A stretch of DNA of 64,000 nt, taken from positions 1-64,000 of the forward strand of contig JASANG010003619.1 of NCBI GenBank assembly GCA_030248215.1, in the 5' to 3' direction. Under the pieces are notes generated by a model, which ran no database searches, was not told where the DNA came from, and worked only from the letters and a program-made list of their open reading frames with translations. Source of the DNA: Enoplolaimus lenunculus (lineage: Eukaryota; Nematoda; Enoplea; Enoplida; Thoracostomopsidae). Below, in pieces: positions 9,895-21,769 of this stretch. Made by a program: the position numbers and the translations under genes. Numbering within the stretch: position 1 is the stretch's first letter; each line of letters begins with the position of its first letter.

Positions 9895-11592
9895 TTAATG
9901 CGGTCTCAATCCTGTTTTGTTGCGTATTTTCGCCGAATTTTGAACAAAATATACAAAAGTATTCAATCGTTCAATGTCTTGGACGGTGAAATTCGACAGC
10001 CAAGCGTCTATTATAACTTGATCAACGTTGCTTTCTAAGCATTGTGGTGGAACGAACAAACCAGCTGATAAGTTGTTGTCAGATTTTAACCAAACGCTGT
10101 GTTCAAGGTAGCCTCGCTTGCAGTTGCTACTACTAACAACGGCGTTTGTTGCAGTATCGACGGCGGTGCGTTTTCGTAATGTAACTCCTGCACGCCGCGC
10201 AATTATTTCGGCAAATAGTAGTGCAATAGCGACCGCCCATGCAATGTCTAATGCAACCAACACCGGTACGACATTATTTAGCTCAATAGGTTTCAGGTGC
10301 GCATCATAGTTGTCAGTATTCAACAAGTTGTTTAGATTGTCAATAATTTTTACCATTTGAAAATACCGTTGCACTGAATAGTCGTACAAGTTGTCAATGC
10401 CTTGATGCGAAAATGCAACTCGCAATTGACGCAGTTGCTTAGAGCGATTTTTTGATTCGTGGTACAACTGTTTTCGGCAATAATAACTAAACAAAAATGG
10501 TATATTGCTAGGATCTGGTAATACATGGACTACATTCTGGTCAATATGTGGTAACAGCAGCGATGAATTGCGAATGAAGACCAAAAATACCGGAATTGGT
10601 GGCGTATTAATATTCAGTGACGATTTTGATCTTAATTTTGCAGCAGCTTTTAACTCAGCAGCGATTTGTTGAATGTTTTCAGATTCGTTTCCAGGTTTTC
10701 GAATTGCAATATGGTCTACTGCGGTCAACAGGTTACGTAAATCGTGAAGTCTTGTTGAATTTGAGCGTGAAATTTCACCTATCCAGTGTGGCATAATTAG
10801 TTGACACCGTTTACTAAGTACACACGATTGAAGTGTGGCGTACGAATCAAAATATACGCAACTATTTTCAAATTTTAACGCAAAAATCACGGTAAATATA
10901 TTTGAAATGATACCAAGTAGAATGGATACCCATAAACCGTATGCGGTGTGACAAAACAACGTTTTTTCCCAGCGGTGTGTGTTTTGAACTGAATGCACCA
11001 CGACATCAATGCCTGATGATCGCATGGCGTTGTTGAAAAACGTTGAAAATGCGATCCATACTCGAAACATTCCAGTAATTGCAGTGCATATTGCAATTCT
11101 TTTCAGCGATAAGACATTTTGATAAATTTTAAACGTTTTCGATGAACGGCACTTGATCGAAAGAAAAACTAATTCCCATCTGGTTGTGTATAGCATTACA
11201 AAATTGTCTCGCGAGTTAGTAATACCTTCATGATAGGAAAGTTCCAAAATTTCAAATGAAAGACCTATACAATCGCATTTAAGCGTTGAATTTGAAACTA
11301 CTGTTTCGGACGCATTTAGTCGATGCAAGTGACAACCACTGCTAGATGGGCGTAATCCAGGTTGAAATGAAGAATGCTTTTTTGTAATTTCACATCGGTC
11401 GGTTAAATTCAGCTGAAAAGGTATACCGTACGATGACAACACTGTTGACAAGAAATATATATCAATTCCAGGGTATTTACCTGAGTCAGGATACAGTTCA
11501 AAACCTGGCAACACAAACGGAACGTAGACTGGAGCGCAAATTGTTAGCGGAGAATCATTCCAAATAACGGTTTTAGTTATATTTTGTGACAT
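9895..11592 (-). CDS. Divergent ionotropic glutamate receptor/IR-like channel
   Basis: This is a single uninterrupted reading frame of 565 aa. Residues 10-60 (WNDSPLTICAPVYVPFVLPG, then GIDIYFLSTVLSSYG) have the layout of the S1 ligand-binding lobe of iGluR-type proteins. A hydrophobic segment near 165-187 fits M1. A second near 215-240 (LWVSILLGIISNIFTVIFAL) fits M3, at the place of the SYTANLAAF block, which is not conserved. A long S2-like region follows. Residues 441-466 (VPVLVALDIAWAVAIALLFAEI) fit M4 and end in the EI typical of this family. About 100 residues of cytoplasmic tail follow. There is no amino-terminal domain and no evident signal peptide, so a short upstream exon could be missing. 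By family it would be a plasma-membrane, chemosensory-type channel. The ligand is unknown. It lies between two inverted LTR-like copies. Confidence 0.7.
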   Translation of the reverse strand: MSQNITKTVIWNDSPLTICAPVYVPFVLPGFELYPDSGKYPGIDIYFLSTVLSSYGIPFQLNLTDRCEITKKHSSFQPGLRPSSSGCHLHRLNASETVVSNSTLKCDCIGLSFEILELSYHEGITNSRDNFVMLYTTRWELVFLSIKCRSSKTFKIYQNVLSLKRIAICTAITGMFRVWIAFSTFFNNAMRSSGIDVVVHSVQNTHRWEKTLFCHTAYGLWVSILLGIISNIFTVIFALKFENSCVYFDSYATLQSCVLSKRCQLIMPHWIGEISRSNSTRLHDLRNLLTAVDHIAIRKPGNESENIQQIAAELKAAAKLRSKSSLNINTPPIPVFLVFIRNSSLLLPHIDQNVVHVLPDPSNIPFLFSYYCRKQLYHESKNRSKQLRQLRVAFSHQGIDNLYDYSVQRYFQMVKIIDNLNNLLNTDNYDAHLKPIELNNVVPVLVALDIAWAVAIALLFAEIIARRAGVTLRKRTAVDTATNAVVSSSNCKRGYLEHSVWLKSDNNLSAGLFVPPQCLESNVDQVIIDAWLSNFTVQDIERLNTFVYFVQNSAKIRNKTGLRPH

Positions 11593-12480
11593 TGGGGGAA
11601 TTTTTTAAATCATATTTAAGTAGTTACTTTACTTTAAGTTCTATTTAATTAGTTAAGTCGCCCATTCAAACTTAAGTACTTTTTTAAAAACCACAAAGCG
11701 GTTAAGTAATTACTTTGCACGTATTGAAGAACTAAAATGTTGTATAGATGTCGCGGCACCAAGCGCCTCTAAATCTTAGTAGAACTTAGGCGATAGTAGC
11801 AGGGATCACATTTTGCGAGAATGTGTGAGGTTTCATGTTGCACGGAAATTTTCAGGAAAAGATCTTGGCAGAAAGACACCGTACGCGCTGGTGTCGGTAG
11901 GCACGGCTTTGGTTCGGAAAGTTCTGAACTGAAAAGAGCAGCCCTTGAAGTGTCGGTCTCCTAGAGACCTGTTGCGTGGGTATATGCACAGATTTAAAAT
12001 CTGTCGCAGGTTGCAGAAAGGTATAAGCAACGCAGACTGATCCTGGGTGAGCTGTGGAGGCTTCCTCGGCCCGAAATGTATGAAAATAATGGCAAACTAT
12101 CGATATTGAATGGATTTTAGTTGAATACAGATGTTTTAGGTCTGGATCGGCAGTTGTAGATGGTGTAAATCTTGCGGAAAATTAGTATGATCTGACTTTG
12201 GCTTAATTCAGATGTGTATAGCGATAAACTTGCTAATAGGTTGTAAATGTTGGTGAATTTCAAGGAAAGCTTAGCTCCCCTTCACATAGGTTAAACTCCT
12301 TTCGGAAATGAAATCCAAACCACACCCTTGGTTGCGAAATACATGCTAAGAAGGCACAAATTTATTTTTATATGGTAAATCAACACTTGACACGCTAATG
12401 TTGGTTTCTGCTAGATATTTAGCGCTAGATGGGATTTATTTAACCGTTTTCCATTTTGTTGAAAAATGACATAGTATATA
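11593..12480. other. Upstream region of the receptor-like gene, with an R6 fragment
   Basis: About 11605-11715 resembles repeat R6 (TTAAGTAATTACTT, AGTTAAGTCGCC), which is fuller at 39040-39290 and 55620-55940. 11820-12060 is slightly richer in GC but has no supported gene. No clear TATA box is seen for the receptor-like gene. Confidence 0.5.
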
Positions 12481-15059
12481 TGGTCAGGGACACTAATTTT
12501 GGATTAACGATTATATCTTTAGCAGATAAAGGCTTGAAAATCATTAAGGACCCAGAGGGCCTTATTAAATATGTATACATACGGCGCACGTCTATGTTGT
12601 CGCCATGAATTCTCCGTCCTTACTTTGTTGTATCATCTTGGTTGATTTGTCGTCAGTAACTTTCATGTATTTATACGCATGTGTTTGCTCGATGCTGATT
12701 AAATCACTGGGACCCTAGTTCAGTATATCTTCCGATTTCGGTTCTCTTAATTCAATGATCAGATAACGATTATAGAAAACGCCTAGAAAATGGACTAAAA
12801 ACTGCACTGGCATGCTAATTAGGTTACGTTGGAACTTGAACAGGATGTTGTTTCCACTCTGACTAAAAGGTATCACTTAAACACTGACTAGGCTCTCGTT
12901 TCGTAGACCGCATTATTATTGACATGATTTTCTTTCAATTGAATTGTTTTCTTTGGTGAACTTTATTGCATGTTTCGTTGTAATGTTTTATACGGTGTAT
13001 CGTACTATACCTCTGTTAGGCTAGATACGTCGACTAGGATTAGACTGGACATACAACGGAAGACTGACTAGCGATTGACTAGATGCTCTGACTCTTACCA
13101 CCCTGATGCTGACTAATTGTATTTGAGGTTCGACCAGCCACTTGAAGATTTCACAAAAGCACCAGTCGCACATAAAATTTCTTTTGTCCAGAAAATTTAT
13201 ATTCTTTCTGCAAAGTCGAACGGCTTGCCTCTTTGATAGTAAGATAAAATTCAACGCAAGTCGAAACTCGTTAGGAAGAGCCGGCGCTTGAGGAATGTGG
13301 TAAAACGGGGACACTTTTCTGATGAGGGTAGGGGCACTATCCTGGAGGCTCGCCCCACCCGACGATCGCGAGAAATGGAAAGAGCTCTGGTCTATGGCTC
13401 GGTCGATTCGACCAAGGAATTTCCAAGCTGGCCTGTTAGCTCCCCTATCCCAACCTCCCGCATGCGCAAGCGTATGTATAGTAATACTATGTGTACAATA
13501 GATACGGGCATGCATATGCGTATACGACACGCGTGCTGAAACTTCTGGACTGAAGGTGTTCAAGATTGATGGGTGGTGAGGCCCCTTGGCACTTTCCTGG
13601 GCAGTGTGTCCGCCAACACTTGTCTGTACTCTGTCCCCGCCGTGAGGTTGAGAGGCGCCCCTGCTCTATTTTATTAATATGCGATCCGCCCTCACGGGGT
13701 TCGAGCCCCTCAAAGTTTCTGACTAGACATCGGTCGCGAAAATTTCTCGAAATTGAAAGGAATATTGAAACTGCATATCATAAGTAGAGCAAACGCCGGC
13801 GATAAAAGGGGTAGCCCAGTGTTTTGGTGGGACATGCAAGACGTGAGGCGTGCCTGGCGTTTTAAGTAAGGAACGGCGTTTACTTGAGCGGTCACGCCCC
13901 TTAGGAATCAGAAGTGACACATGGTATGAACATGCTATAGGACCTCGACCAGCTCTCCCCCCCTTAATATGCAGTGCTTAAAACCACATCTGTATGGATA
14001 CGTGAAAAAGACAGTATATATGTGCTGAGCTTCCGGCACTGCGTTATGAGCGGGGGGTCCTAGCCACTTGGGGCATCACATAGTTTGGGAAGCGGTTGTT
14101 CATCTGGGCACCCTGGCCTGTTGGTCCTGCCGGGAGGCTTACAGTCCTTTAATTAGAAGCTTCGAGCTGTTACCGCTTTGGCAGTGTTACCCGGTTGCGT
14201 CCGGTTAACAAAATAGATGTGCTAAAATGTTCGAAACATCTGTAACTCGAATATGTGTAAAGCGGCAAAACTTGAACGAAGGCAAGAAATTACGGGGTCT
14301 GGGCGGCTAGAGACTGGCTTGACTCGAATCCGATTTGGAGGAAACCCGGGCGAGGATGACCGTATTTTCCTGTAGATGGGTTATCCCGGGCCAAGGCTAG
14401 GATGAAGCTGGCTATGGCTTTGGGGGTGGGAACTTGGTGAAATCCTTGTTTTCGACGGCACAAGTTTTCCCTCCCTCTCTTTACAAAATTGGCTGCCTAC
14501 TATGTGTTATCGAGAAATTCAGATGCCCGACTTCGCACTGTCCCATTAATAACCGTTTGCATATTTGAACAACGAGCGGTTTTGAAATTTTGTACGGTCG
14601 ACAAAATTTTCGACAGCCCCATAGGGGTTTAAATTTTGAATTTTTCCCATCAAGTTGTTTGATCGGCTCGAGGTTGTAGTGAAATTTTGAGCTGAGAAAA
14701 GGGGCTTGGCTGAATTTTAGTTGTTTTCTAAGGAAGGCATGTTAATTGGTCAGGATCATTGCAGCCATAGGAGAACGTATTGTGCTCGGTAGTAGAACAG
14801 GGTCTTGAGCCAAAGAGAATTCTGGAATCAGGAGACCGGCGTGGTGGGCTGCGGTTTTGGCTTGGAATGTATTCCCGAGAACTTTAAGGGGGCCCCGGAG
14901 TGGCCTATACTGATGCAACGGGGAGAGTTATTTCTTGGCTTGGGGACGATTCTGGCTGAATAACACTCAGCCTTTGTAGAATTTTGTGACTTCCGGCCCT
15001 AGGAGTGCACATATGATTTTCATTCTCCCTGATTTCAGCCCCCAAAACGGCTCTATCCG

Positions 15060-15720
15060 CTGAGGCCATAAAATTGGTACCATTCAATCCGGCTCGACGA
15101 GCTGATAAAGAAAACTACCCTGAATCCCGTCCGCAAACCGACCGTTAAGGAGTTACAGCGGATACAAGGTATTAGGAATTTTACATGTACGTACTTTACG
15201 GGTCGGATCCTGAAAAACGCGATTTTCACTTTTTCACAACCCACGGTCACAATGGGCACCATTCGATTCCGCGCATCGCGCGGAGTAAAAAAACCACCCC
15301 AAACATGGTTCGTAAATCAAAGCTTAAAAGGTTATGGCAATCCTAGGTTTCGGTACTTAACACATGTACGTACTTTACGGATCCGGCCTGAAAAACGCGA
15401 TTTTAACTATTTCAAGCTACGGGGGTAAAAAATATACCGTTAGGTTCGGCTCGCTGAGTAGAGCAAGAAAACCACCCCGAACCTGGTCCGCAAACCAACG
15501 ATTCAAAAGTTATGGCTTATTTACGGCCGCCATGTTTAACACATATATAAGTTACGGATCGGACCTTCCCAAAAATGCGATTTTCATTTTTTCGGGATAT
15601 GATGGTGAATTTGATATCAATCGAAAGGCCGCAACGCGTCGACCAATAAAACCACCTCAAACTCGTGTCGAAAACCGCTACTTGGGGAGTTAGGGTCCGG
15701 TCAAATTTCCTAAGGATCCA
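15060..15720. repeat. Tandem repeat of about 177 bp in copy R
   Basis: These are inverted counterparts of the units at 4300-5110. They are recognised by ACTTTACGG(A/G)TC, GAAAAACGCGATTTT and AAACCACCCC recurring near 15190-15290, 15370-15475 and 15550-15660. Confidence 0.65.
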
Positions 15721-15834
15721 CACGTATGTTTGATTATAAGACGGATTTTGAGAAAGATAGTTTTACCTTTTCAAGCATTGACTGTAGAATTAAGCTCGTC
15801 GGTTTTGTTTGATAACACAGGCAAAGACCGGCGT

Positions 15835-16023
15835 CCAATCAGCGGTTGTTTTGAAAGTTGTGTACATGGCTCTCTCATTGGCCCAAAACGAGTGAAATTT
15901 TCTATCTAATCAGGTCGCTGTTTTGCTGTTGTTTTTAAGTTTTTGATTGGCTAAGTGCAACGGCGAATCGCGTAGGGGCTGAGCACGGGTATAAAAGCGC
16001 GCTGCACGGGCTGTGCACTCAGT
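15835..16023 (+). promoter_or_regulatory. Pol II promoter inside element copy R
   Basis: CCAAT at 15835-15839, ATTGG at 15877-15881, a decayed CTAAT near 15906 and ATTGG at 15946-15950 precede TATAAAA (15990-15996) and the initiator TCAGTCC, whose A is at 16021. The TATA-to-A spacing is 31 bp, identical to copy L. Downstream about 1.77 kb would be transcribed to the element end. Confidence 0.7.
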
Positions 16024-17791
16024 CCAGTCTTAAATTTTTCGGTTTTCGAAGTTGCGCGCTCAAGCCGCGACAGCAAACCGAGCTCACTACACGCGGTGGC
16101 GACTTAGCGTGTACGTGAGTCTCGGGGCGGTATTCGATAGAGGATAGGGGGTATGTATGTATTTAAGGAGGGGCTATGTCAAAACGGGGGCCCAGCTAGG
16201 ACTGTTTCAGTTTTACGACGGGGGTGTGCGGTGCCAAATTATTTTTGCTCAAAGTTTGCCTATCGTTCCCGATAACGTGGGTATTAGGATCGCTTGTAAA
16301 ATTTAGAATGCTTGCGAAATTTCAAGAAACGGGGTAATTAAATTTGGAAACATCGTGAAACTGCCATTTAGACAATTTGTTAGAACGAAACCAGCTCATA
16401 GGAGCAACTAAAATTTGTAGGTATCCTTAAGATACCCTTTGGTATTCAAGTATTGGTTGTCAATAATGGGAGGAAGGCCAAGACTGCCTCGTGCTAAGCA
16501 CCAGGAATTACCAGACAAAAGAGCTAAGCGCCTTGCCATTTGAAAATTTCCGTGTACCCCGTGGCTTGAGAAAGTTCTGACCAGGCCCCAGGGATTCTAC
16601 GGAAAATTACGTTAGACAAAACCGTGCCATCGCGCTTGACAACCAAAACTCTGAATGCCCAGCCCGTATTAGTAACCCGGTGTAAGGACTCGTGCATGGA
16701 ATACTTAAGGAAAAATAGCAGCAACCAGCGACCTTCTAAAATCTCTTAATGGTAAACAGTGATTCCTACAAGGGCACTTATTCCTATTTTTTAGTCAACT
16801 AGTTTGCGCGGCTTTTATGATTGTACCTAGAAAACTGTCCGAGTCTAACCACCTTAGGTTGGGGAGTCCAAGGGAACTGTGCTTAGGCCGTTTGTACTTG
16901 GGGAGCGAGGGTCAGGCGTACTACCTTCACCCTCTGCGGTCAGGCTCGTCCCTGGAATAACTTAGACCGTAAAAGTGGAACAATTTCCAAATCCCCCAAA
17001 GTCCTCTGCTAAGGTGGCACCACGTTCAGGTATCTATAGGTATGAAACTTGAGCTTCATTGTTGGAAACAGATTAATTTATACCTGTTCTCTTTGAGCAA
17101 TTACTTTCAAGCTAAAACTAGCTATAATTACGTTTTGCACACGGAGCTAACCAAGGCAACGACTTACTTCAAAGAACTTAGCCTGACTATCAAGGTTTTA
17201 GCTAAGGTATAACCCATGCTCGTTTCGTGTTTGTACCATTACTTTATGCATCTTATAATTCCATGATAAATCAAAACTTCAACCTGAGTAAAATAGTGAA
17301 CCATGAGCGATTTAAATTTTTCAAATTCCTGGCTTAAACCCATGGCGAATTCAAAATTCTTAGCTGTGGAGACAGAGGCTCGAGCTAACTCAGGAAGTTC
17401 TATGTAGAACAGTATCGCTGATTCGAATCCGCGTTGCTCTAACTAAAATCAAATGCTAGGATCGATCCGCCTTTTTTATAAAAAAGGTCTTTGACCGTGT
17501 GTCTAAATTTTGTAGGATCGCTCGTCGAACTTTACAAAGGATACAACGACCCTTGACACGGATAAAAACTCATTTGTTGTTGCCACGAATCGGCAACATA
17601 CAAGGGTGTTCTTAACGAGCTTTTGCGTAGAGCGATATCGAAATTTTGTGATTCTCAAAACCTGATATCACGCCGTGGGACCATCATCCTCTGGACAAGT
17701 AGCTTATTAGGCAGATCCACGGCCATGAACACCCGTGAGAGTATCATCTCGGATACGTCCGCAGGGATACTCGTTGATCGTACCCGTAACA

Positions 17792-20253
17792 ATATTGCCG
17801 GTGAGATCGGTTAAAATTTTTTAAAATAATTTTCAAGCTATTTTAACTAGGTTCATTCCTGTATTAGTAAGCAACAAATTGATCAATTTATTGAAGGTTT
17901 CGGGGTTACCTATTAGCATTACAGTAGTTTGTACGTGGTTCCATAAAGAATGGTTTTAAAAGCACAGTTGCCGAAATGTGCTGCACGGGTAGAATGCCAT
18001 TAGGATAATTGTTACTGGTGCCCTGAATTATGCGAAAAATTGAATATTTAACTCTGTTTTTGATATTAAAGTTCAACTGATTGGGAAGAACTCAATATTC
18101 TGTATTCGAGGTGGTATAAGAGCATTGTGCAAGAGCGGTGAGTATAGCAAATGATGACTGTAATGCTAGTTTTATGAGTGGTGCTAAATGGCTTATATGG
18201 TTTTGCGTGATTTTGGTCATATGTGTTTTTTCTGGTTTGAGTTACCAGCGGTGAATGCTGTAAAAAAGTGGTACTAAGAATTTTTAGTCCCAAGTAAGGG
18301 CCCCTATCCCAATTCAACTGGTGTTGTGCATTAGCTTGGTCATTAAAAATCTGGCCAAATTTTCGCTTTTTATAACTTTTGCAAATACACATACCTGTAA
18401 GTAATTAGTTGTATCCAAAGTAACCCGCAGCTTGGTGTTCTTTCTCAACGAAAATTATATTGTGTCTAATCGGATCGCAGAATTAAATATTAAGTGACCC
18501 TTTGCTGTTGCCAGTGTTTTCATGTGTAGCTGCAAGAAATGCAGCTGTATTGGAATGATTTGATGTATCATAAACAATAGAGACGGTGAAAATATAAATT
18601 TCTTAGCGACCTTTCGCAACGTAGACTGTTTAATTTTGCTGAATATTGAATTTGAGAATGTTATGGTGAGCAGGCAGTAATGCTTAAACAAATAAGATGT
18701 ATAAAATTCTGCCAGCTATAAACTAGGTTTTATGGAATGTTTGTGTTCGTAAATGGCTCTATTATGACGATGGTAGCACATCAGAGTTTTAAAAATTATA
18801 TCCCTAACAACTTTCACTCGCAATGTTGAACTGCAAAGTAGTCGAAAATACATCGTGCGTATAAATTTGAACTTTATGACTTGTTTTGTCATTTAAAATC
18901 GTAAATGAATTCATTTAGATTCTTGTGCAAACTTTACGCCACAGAAGTATAAAAAGGTTTGTTCTCCAGCTTTTACGGGCAGAGTGAATTAGTGTGAATC
19001 ATCGAGCAGGCGGATTTAACTGCCGCAAGTGTTATGTGTAGCTAGTAACGGATTACTGTGATTTTTTGGTTCATCATAGCGTTTGCTAATTCGAGTCAAC
19101 CATTAAGTCGTTATTTCAAAGCTAATTTACGGCGGGATTCTATCTGAAGTGGCCGTGGTGTGATTTCGTTAGATTTTTTAGTTTAAAACATGTCGGTTTG
19201 CGTAATTTTCTTGAGAAACTCAGTAAGCGCCTGCATTTCTGAGCCGAATTTTGTAGTCCTGGCAGACATCACAGTTTTCGGTTTTACCTTTGGGGTAGTG
19301 TTATTACAATTTGTTTGGAAAGTGACTAAAATATTACGAAATGTGTGCATAATCCTGACAGACATCCTAATCTTAATATTTACCACCTGGTATGTGCTTA
19401 TACTTTATACGAAAGTAGTTACAACAGTCTCTCTGGGCGTGCTGCCGTTCTTTTTCGGAGTGCTTGCAAGCAGAGTGGTTTAGTGTGAGAATTTTTTAAC
19501 TTTAGGAAAAGCGTGTCAAAACTAACTGTGACTTTGGTTAATTATTAACAATTGATTAATTTTGTGCTTAGATAACCGGCAGTATTGGAAGACGTTTGTC
19601 GCAGTGTCGACAGTAAATACGGTACCGTTGTTATAAGGTACCAAAATATAATAATTAAATACAAACAGAAAAGACGGCAAGCGAATTTTGTTTGAAATGT
19701 TTTTGCCGCGTTAGTATCATCCAACAAAATAATTGGAAGTGCGGAGTTTGCATGACATCAAAAACCCGAAAGGATCATATTACCAAACAAGTCCGAAGTG
19801 TGAACAATGTTGACTTTGAGGGGAATAACTTTTTCCGCGGATTACAATAGAATAAAACCAAAGCTTTAGACTATGTTTTTGGCTATTCCTAAGCGTTAAC
19901 TGTGCTAATGATTACGCCTGTGTGTGCAGTACAAAATCTATACAAACCGTTCAACCCCCGCCAACTCGAAGATCAAACAGTTACAGTCATGCGGTGAATA
20001 AAACACCACCCATCGGAGTGTACCGGGGGGGCGAAAGAAGACGAAAAATGCCGAATTCAACTTTGAGTAACGTACTTATGAGCTGTTGCAGGGAATGAAT
20101 GAAAATTTTATGCTCGCACTTATATCATTGTTTTTTGGTTATTTTATTTTTATTAAATTATATTTTACCATTTTCAAACACTTTTTAAAAACAGCAGTGA
20201 ACACTGACACCGATATTACCCATAGCACATTGAGTTTATACCCAGCGCATATT
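17792..20253. other. Mostly anonymous region
   Basis: No recognised family occurs here apart from the weak candidate at 19190-19483. A TATA-like TATAAAAAGG stands at about 18949-18958. The end of the region holds the 3' side of the Gly/Tyr-rich gene, with AATAAA on the minus strand at 20143-20148 and 20149-20154. Confidence 0.4.
19190..19483 (+). CDS. Possible small three-helix membrane protein
   Basis: This is an ATG-started frame of 97 aa with three hydrophobic stretches at about residues 20-43, 50-72 and 75-97. It lies 240 bp downstream of a good TATA box (18949). I do not recognise it, no splice partner is evident, and hydrophobic frames arise easily in AT-rich DNA. A chance ORF is nearly as likely. 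Confidence 0.25.
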   Translation: MSVCVIFLRNSVSACISEPNFVVLADITVFGFTFGVVLLQFVWKVTKILRNVCIILTDILILIFTTWYVLILYTKVVTTVSLGVLPFFFGVLASRVV

Positions 20254-21596
20254 TTAACGACCGTGTCCATATTTGCCGTATTTTCCATAATTACCATAGT
20301 TACCGGACTTATCATAGCTACCATAATTGCCATATCCCCCTCGCGATCCATAAGATTGCCCAGCGTACCCACGATCACCTTTGTTGTAGCCGTTATCATA
20401 CCCATGGTTTTCATGCTCGTAACCAATCCGCTTCCCATGTCCTGCGTAGTCCCCAAGCTCTACATAATCGCTTCCGTACGTCCTCTCGTGGCCATAAGTC
20501 CTGCCGATCCGTTTATAAACACCACCATGATCGTATAAGTCTTTGTGGTTCCTTTCGTATTGGCCATGACCTCGATTATGGCCAGCTTCATATCCTTCGT
20601 AATCGTGATGGTGAGCGCCGTGGTTATCGTGATAACCATGATTGCCATGTTTGCCGTTGCTGACATAGCTACCATGGTTGGCTTGTTCGCCATGTTGGTT
20701 ACCATAGTTACCATAACCATTACCATGGTGACCAACATTGCCAACGTCATGGTACCCACGATTGCCGTATGATGGCGCAGCATAAACTGGCCCGTCGTAG
20801 TACCTTTGATCGTTGAAGTAATCACGGGTCTAAAATAATAATAATTTGCTGTGTTTGCTTGAGTTAAAGAAATAAATGATAAATAGGTATTAAGAGACCA
20901 ATGTTAGATGCCCCTAACTTCGCCCTTGCTAGTGCTACGGAATAAAATGGGATTCTTCCGGTTTAGTAAATTTTTAATACTGTTGGGAACGTTTATCGGT
21001 AACATTCCATTCAATATGACAGTGAACACTCAACGTTGGAAATGTCGCCAAAGATAGAACAAAATGTATGACATCACTAAAAAATCAAGGTATGTATGGT
21101 GAGTTTTTAACGTTCATTGGTCATTTAACTAGTGTTCTAAACTTGGACCTATCAAATATAAGATACTTGCTGTAGGGCTTGTGGTGGACGCACCCATCTT
21201 GCTTACGATTTCTCGAAATTAACAGGGAGTTCAGAGGAGCGGCAGCCAATTTGATTGAAAAATAAAAAACTATTTTGATCACCCTACTCTAATCGCGGAG
21301 GGACTTAAACATTTCGTAGTTCCGGTTTTATTTACAAGGTTTAAGCATATAACATTAATGCTTATTGGATATAAACTATTGTACAAGTTTCCGCTTCTAC
21401 ACAAAACAATTCTCCAGCAATTATAGCTGTAATCGCTCTTTAATCTGTCACAACAACCACTAGTACAGCATAGGAGCTATCGCTTGTGCTCTAATTTTAT
21501 AGTTTAACTTACCAGTCCAGCTTCAGGTCTGGCATTAGCAACTGCAATAAATACGGTAACTGCAACGCAGTGTGGAAAAAAGTTGGTCCAGTGCAT
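20254..21596 (-). CDS. Secreted Gly/Tyr/His/Asn-rich protein, two exons
   Basis: Exon 1 (21596-21513) encodes 28 aa with a hydrophobic signal-like core (CVAVTVFIAVANA), probably cut after ANA. It ends at a GTAAGT donor in phase 0. Exon 2 (20829-20254) starts after TTATTTTAG in phase 0 and runs 191 codons to TAA. The mature chain is low complexity: GNYG, GYG, NHG and HH words, many tyrosines, scattered KR pairs and no cysteines seen. The compositional type is that of extracellular structural, adhesive or antimicrobial proteins. Which one cannot be told from sequence. Two AATAAA signals lie 100-111 nt past the stop. The ATG-started frames at 20086-20825 on either strand are shadows of this repetitive exon, whose own frame has no internal ATG start. 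Confidence 0.75.
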
Positions 21597-21769
21597 TACG
21601 TTGCCAATTTAGTTGAACTATATTATCATTTACAGTTGAAATTTAAGCCTAATTATGTTGAATTATTTTTGTCACTTGAATTTATATTAATACATACTAG
21701 ACATTATTTGAAGCAGAGATTAATATGGGCGAGTTGTTTCAGTAGAAAGGTTCAATCAGTGTAAAAAAA

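Larger units (their letters stand above)
12481..17791 (+). mobile_element. Giant LTR-like element, copy R (5.3 kb)
   Basis: It begins TGGTCAGGGACACTAATTTT and ends GATCGTACCCGTAACA. It is the reverse-complement counterpart of 1398-7778. Matching landmarks include 13300-13470 with 6700-6860, 14000-14080 with 6020-6110, 14560-14670 with 5480-5580, the tandem units 15060-15720 with 4300-5110, and the promoter. The flanks ATATA and ATATT give a possible 5-bp target duplication with one mismatch. It is about 1.1 kb shorter than copy L. The longest frame (13021-13563, minus) is not conserved in copy L, so I do not call a gene. Confidence 0.65.

Noticed and set aside
13021-13563. 180-codon minus-strand frame
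   Set aside because: It lies in the giant LTR-like copy R and the frame is not kept in copy L. There is no recognisable domain.
1398-17791. A single 16-kb foldback transposon carrying the receptor gene
   Set aside because: MITE R1 resumes exactly at 7779, so copy L inserted alone. The pair is two separate insertions.
20086-20825. Met/Thr/Ile- and Val-rich frames on both strands
   Set aside because: They are shadow frames of the GGT/TAT/CAT-rich exon of the Gly/Tyr-rich gene, which has a better frame with splice sites and a signal peptide.
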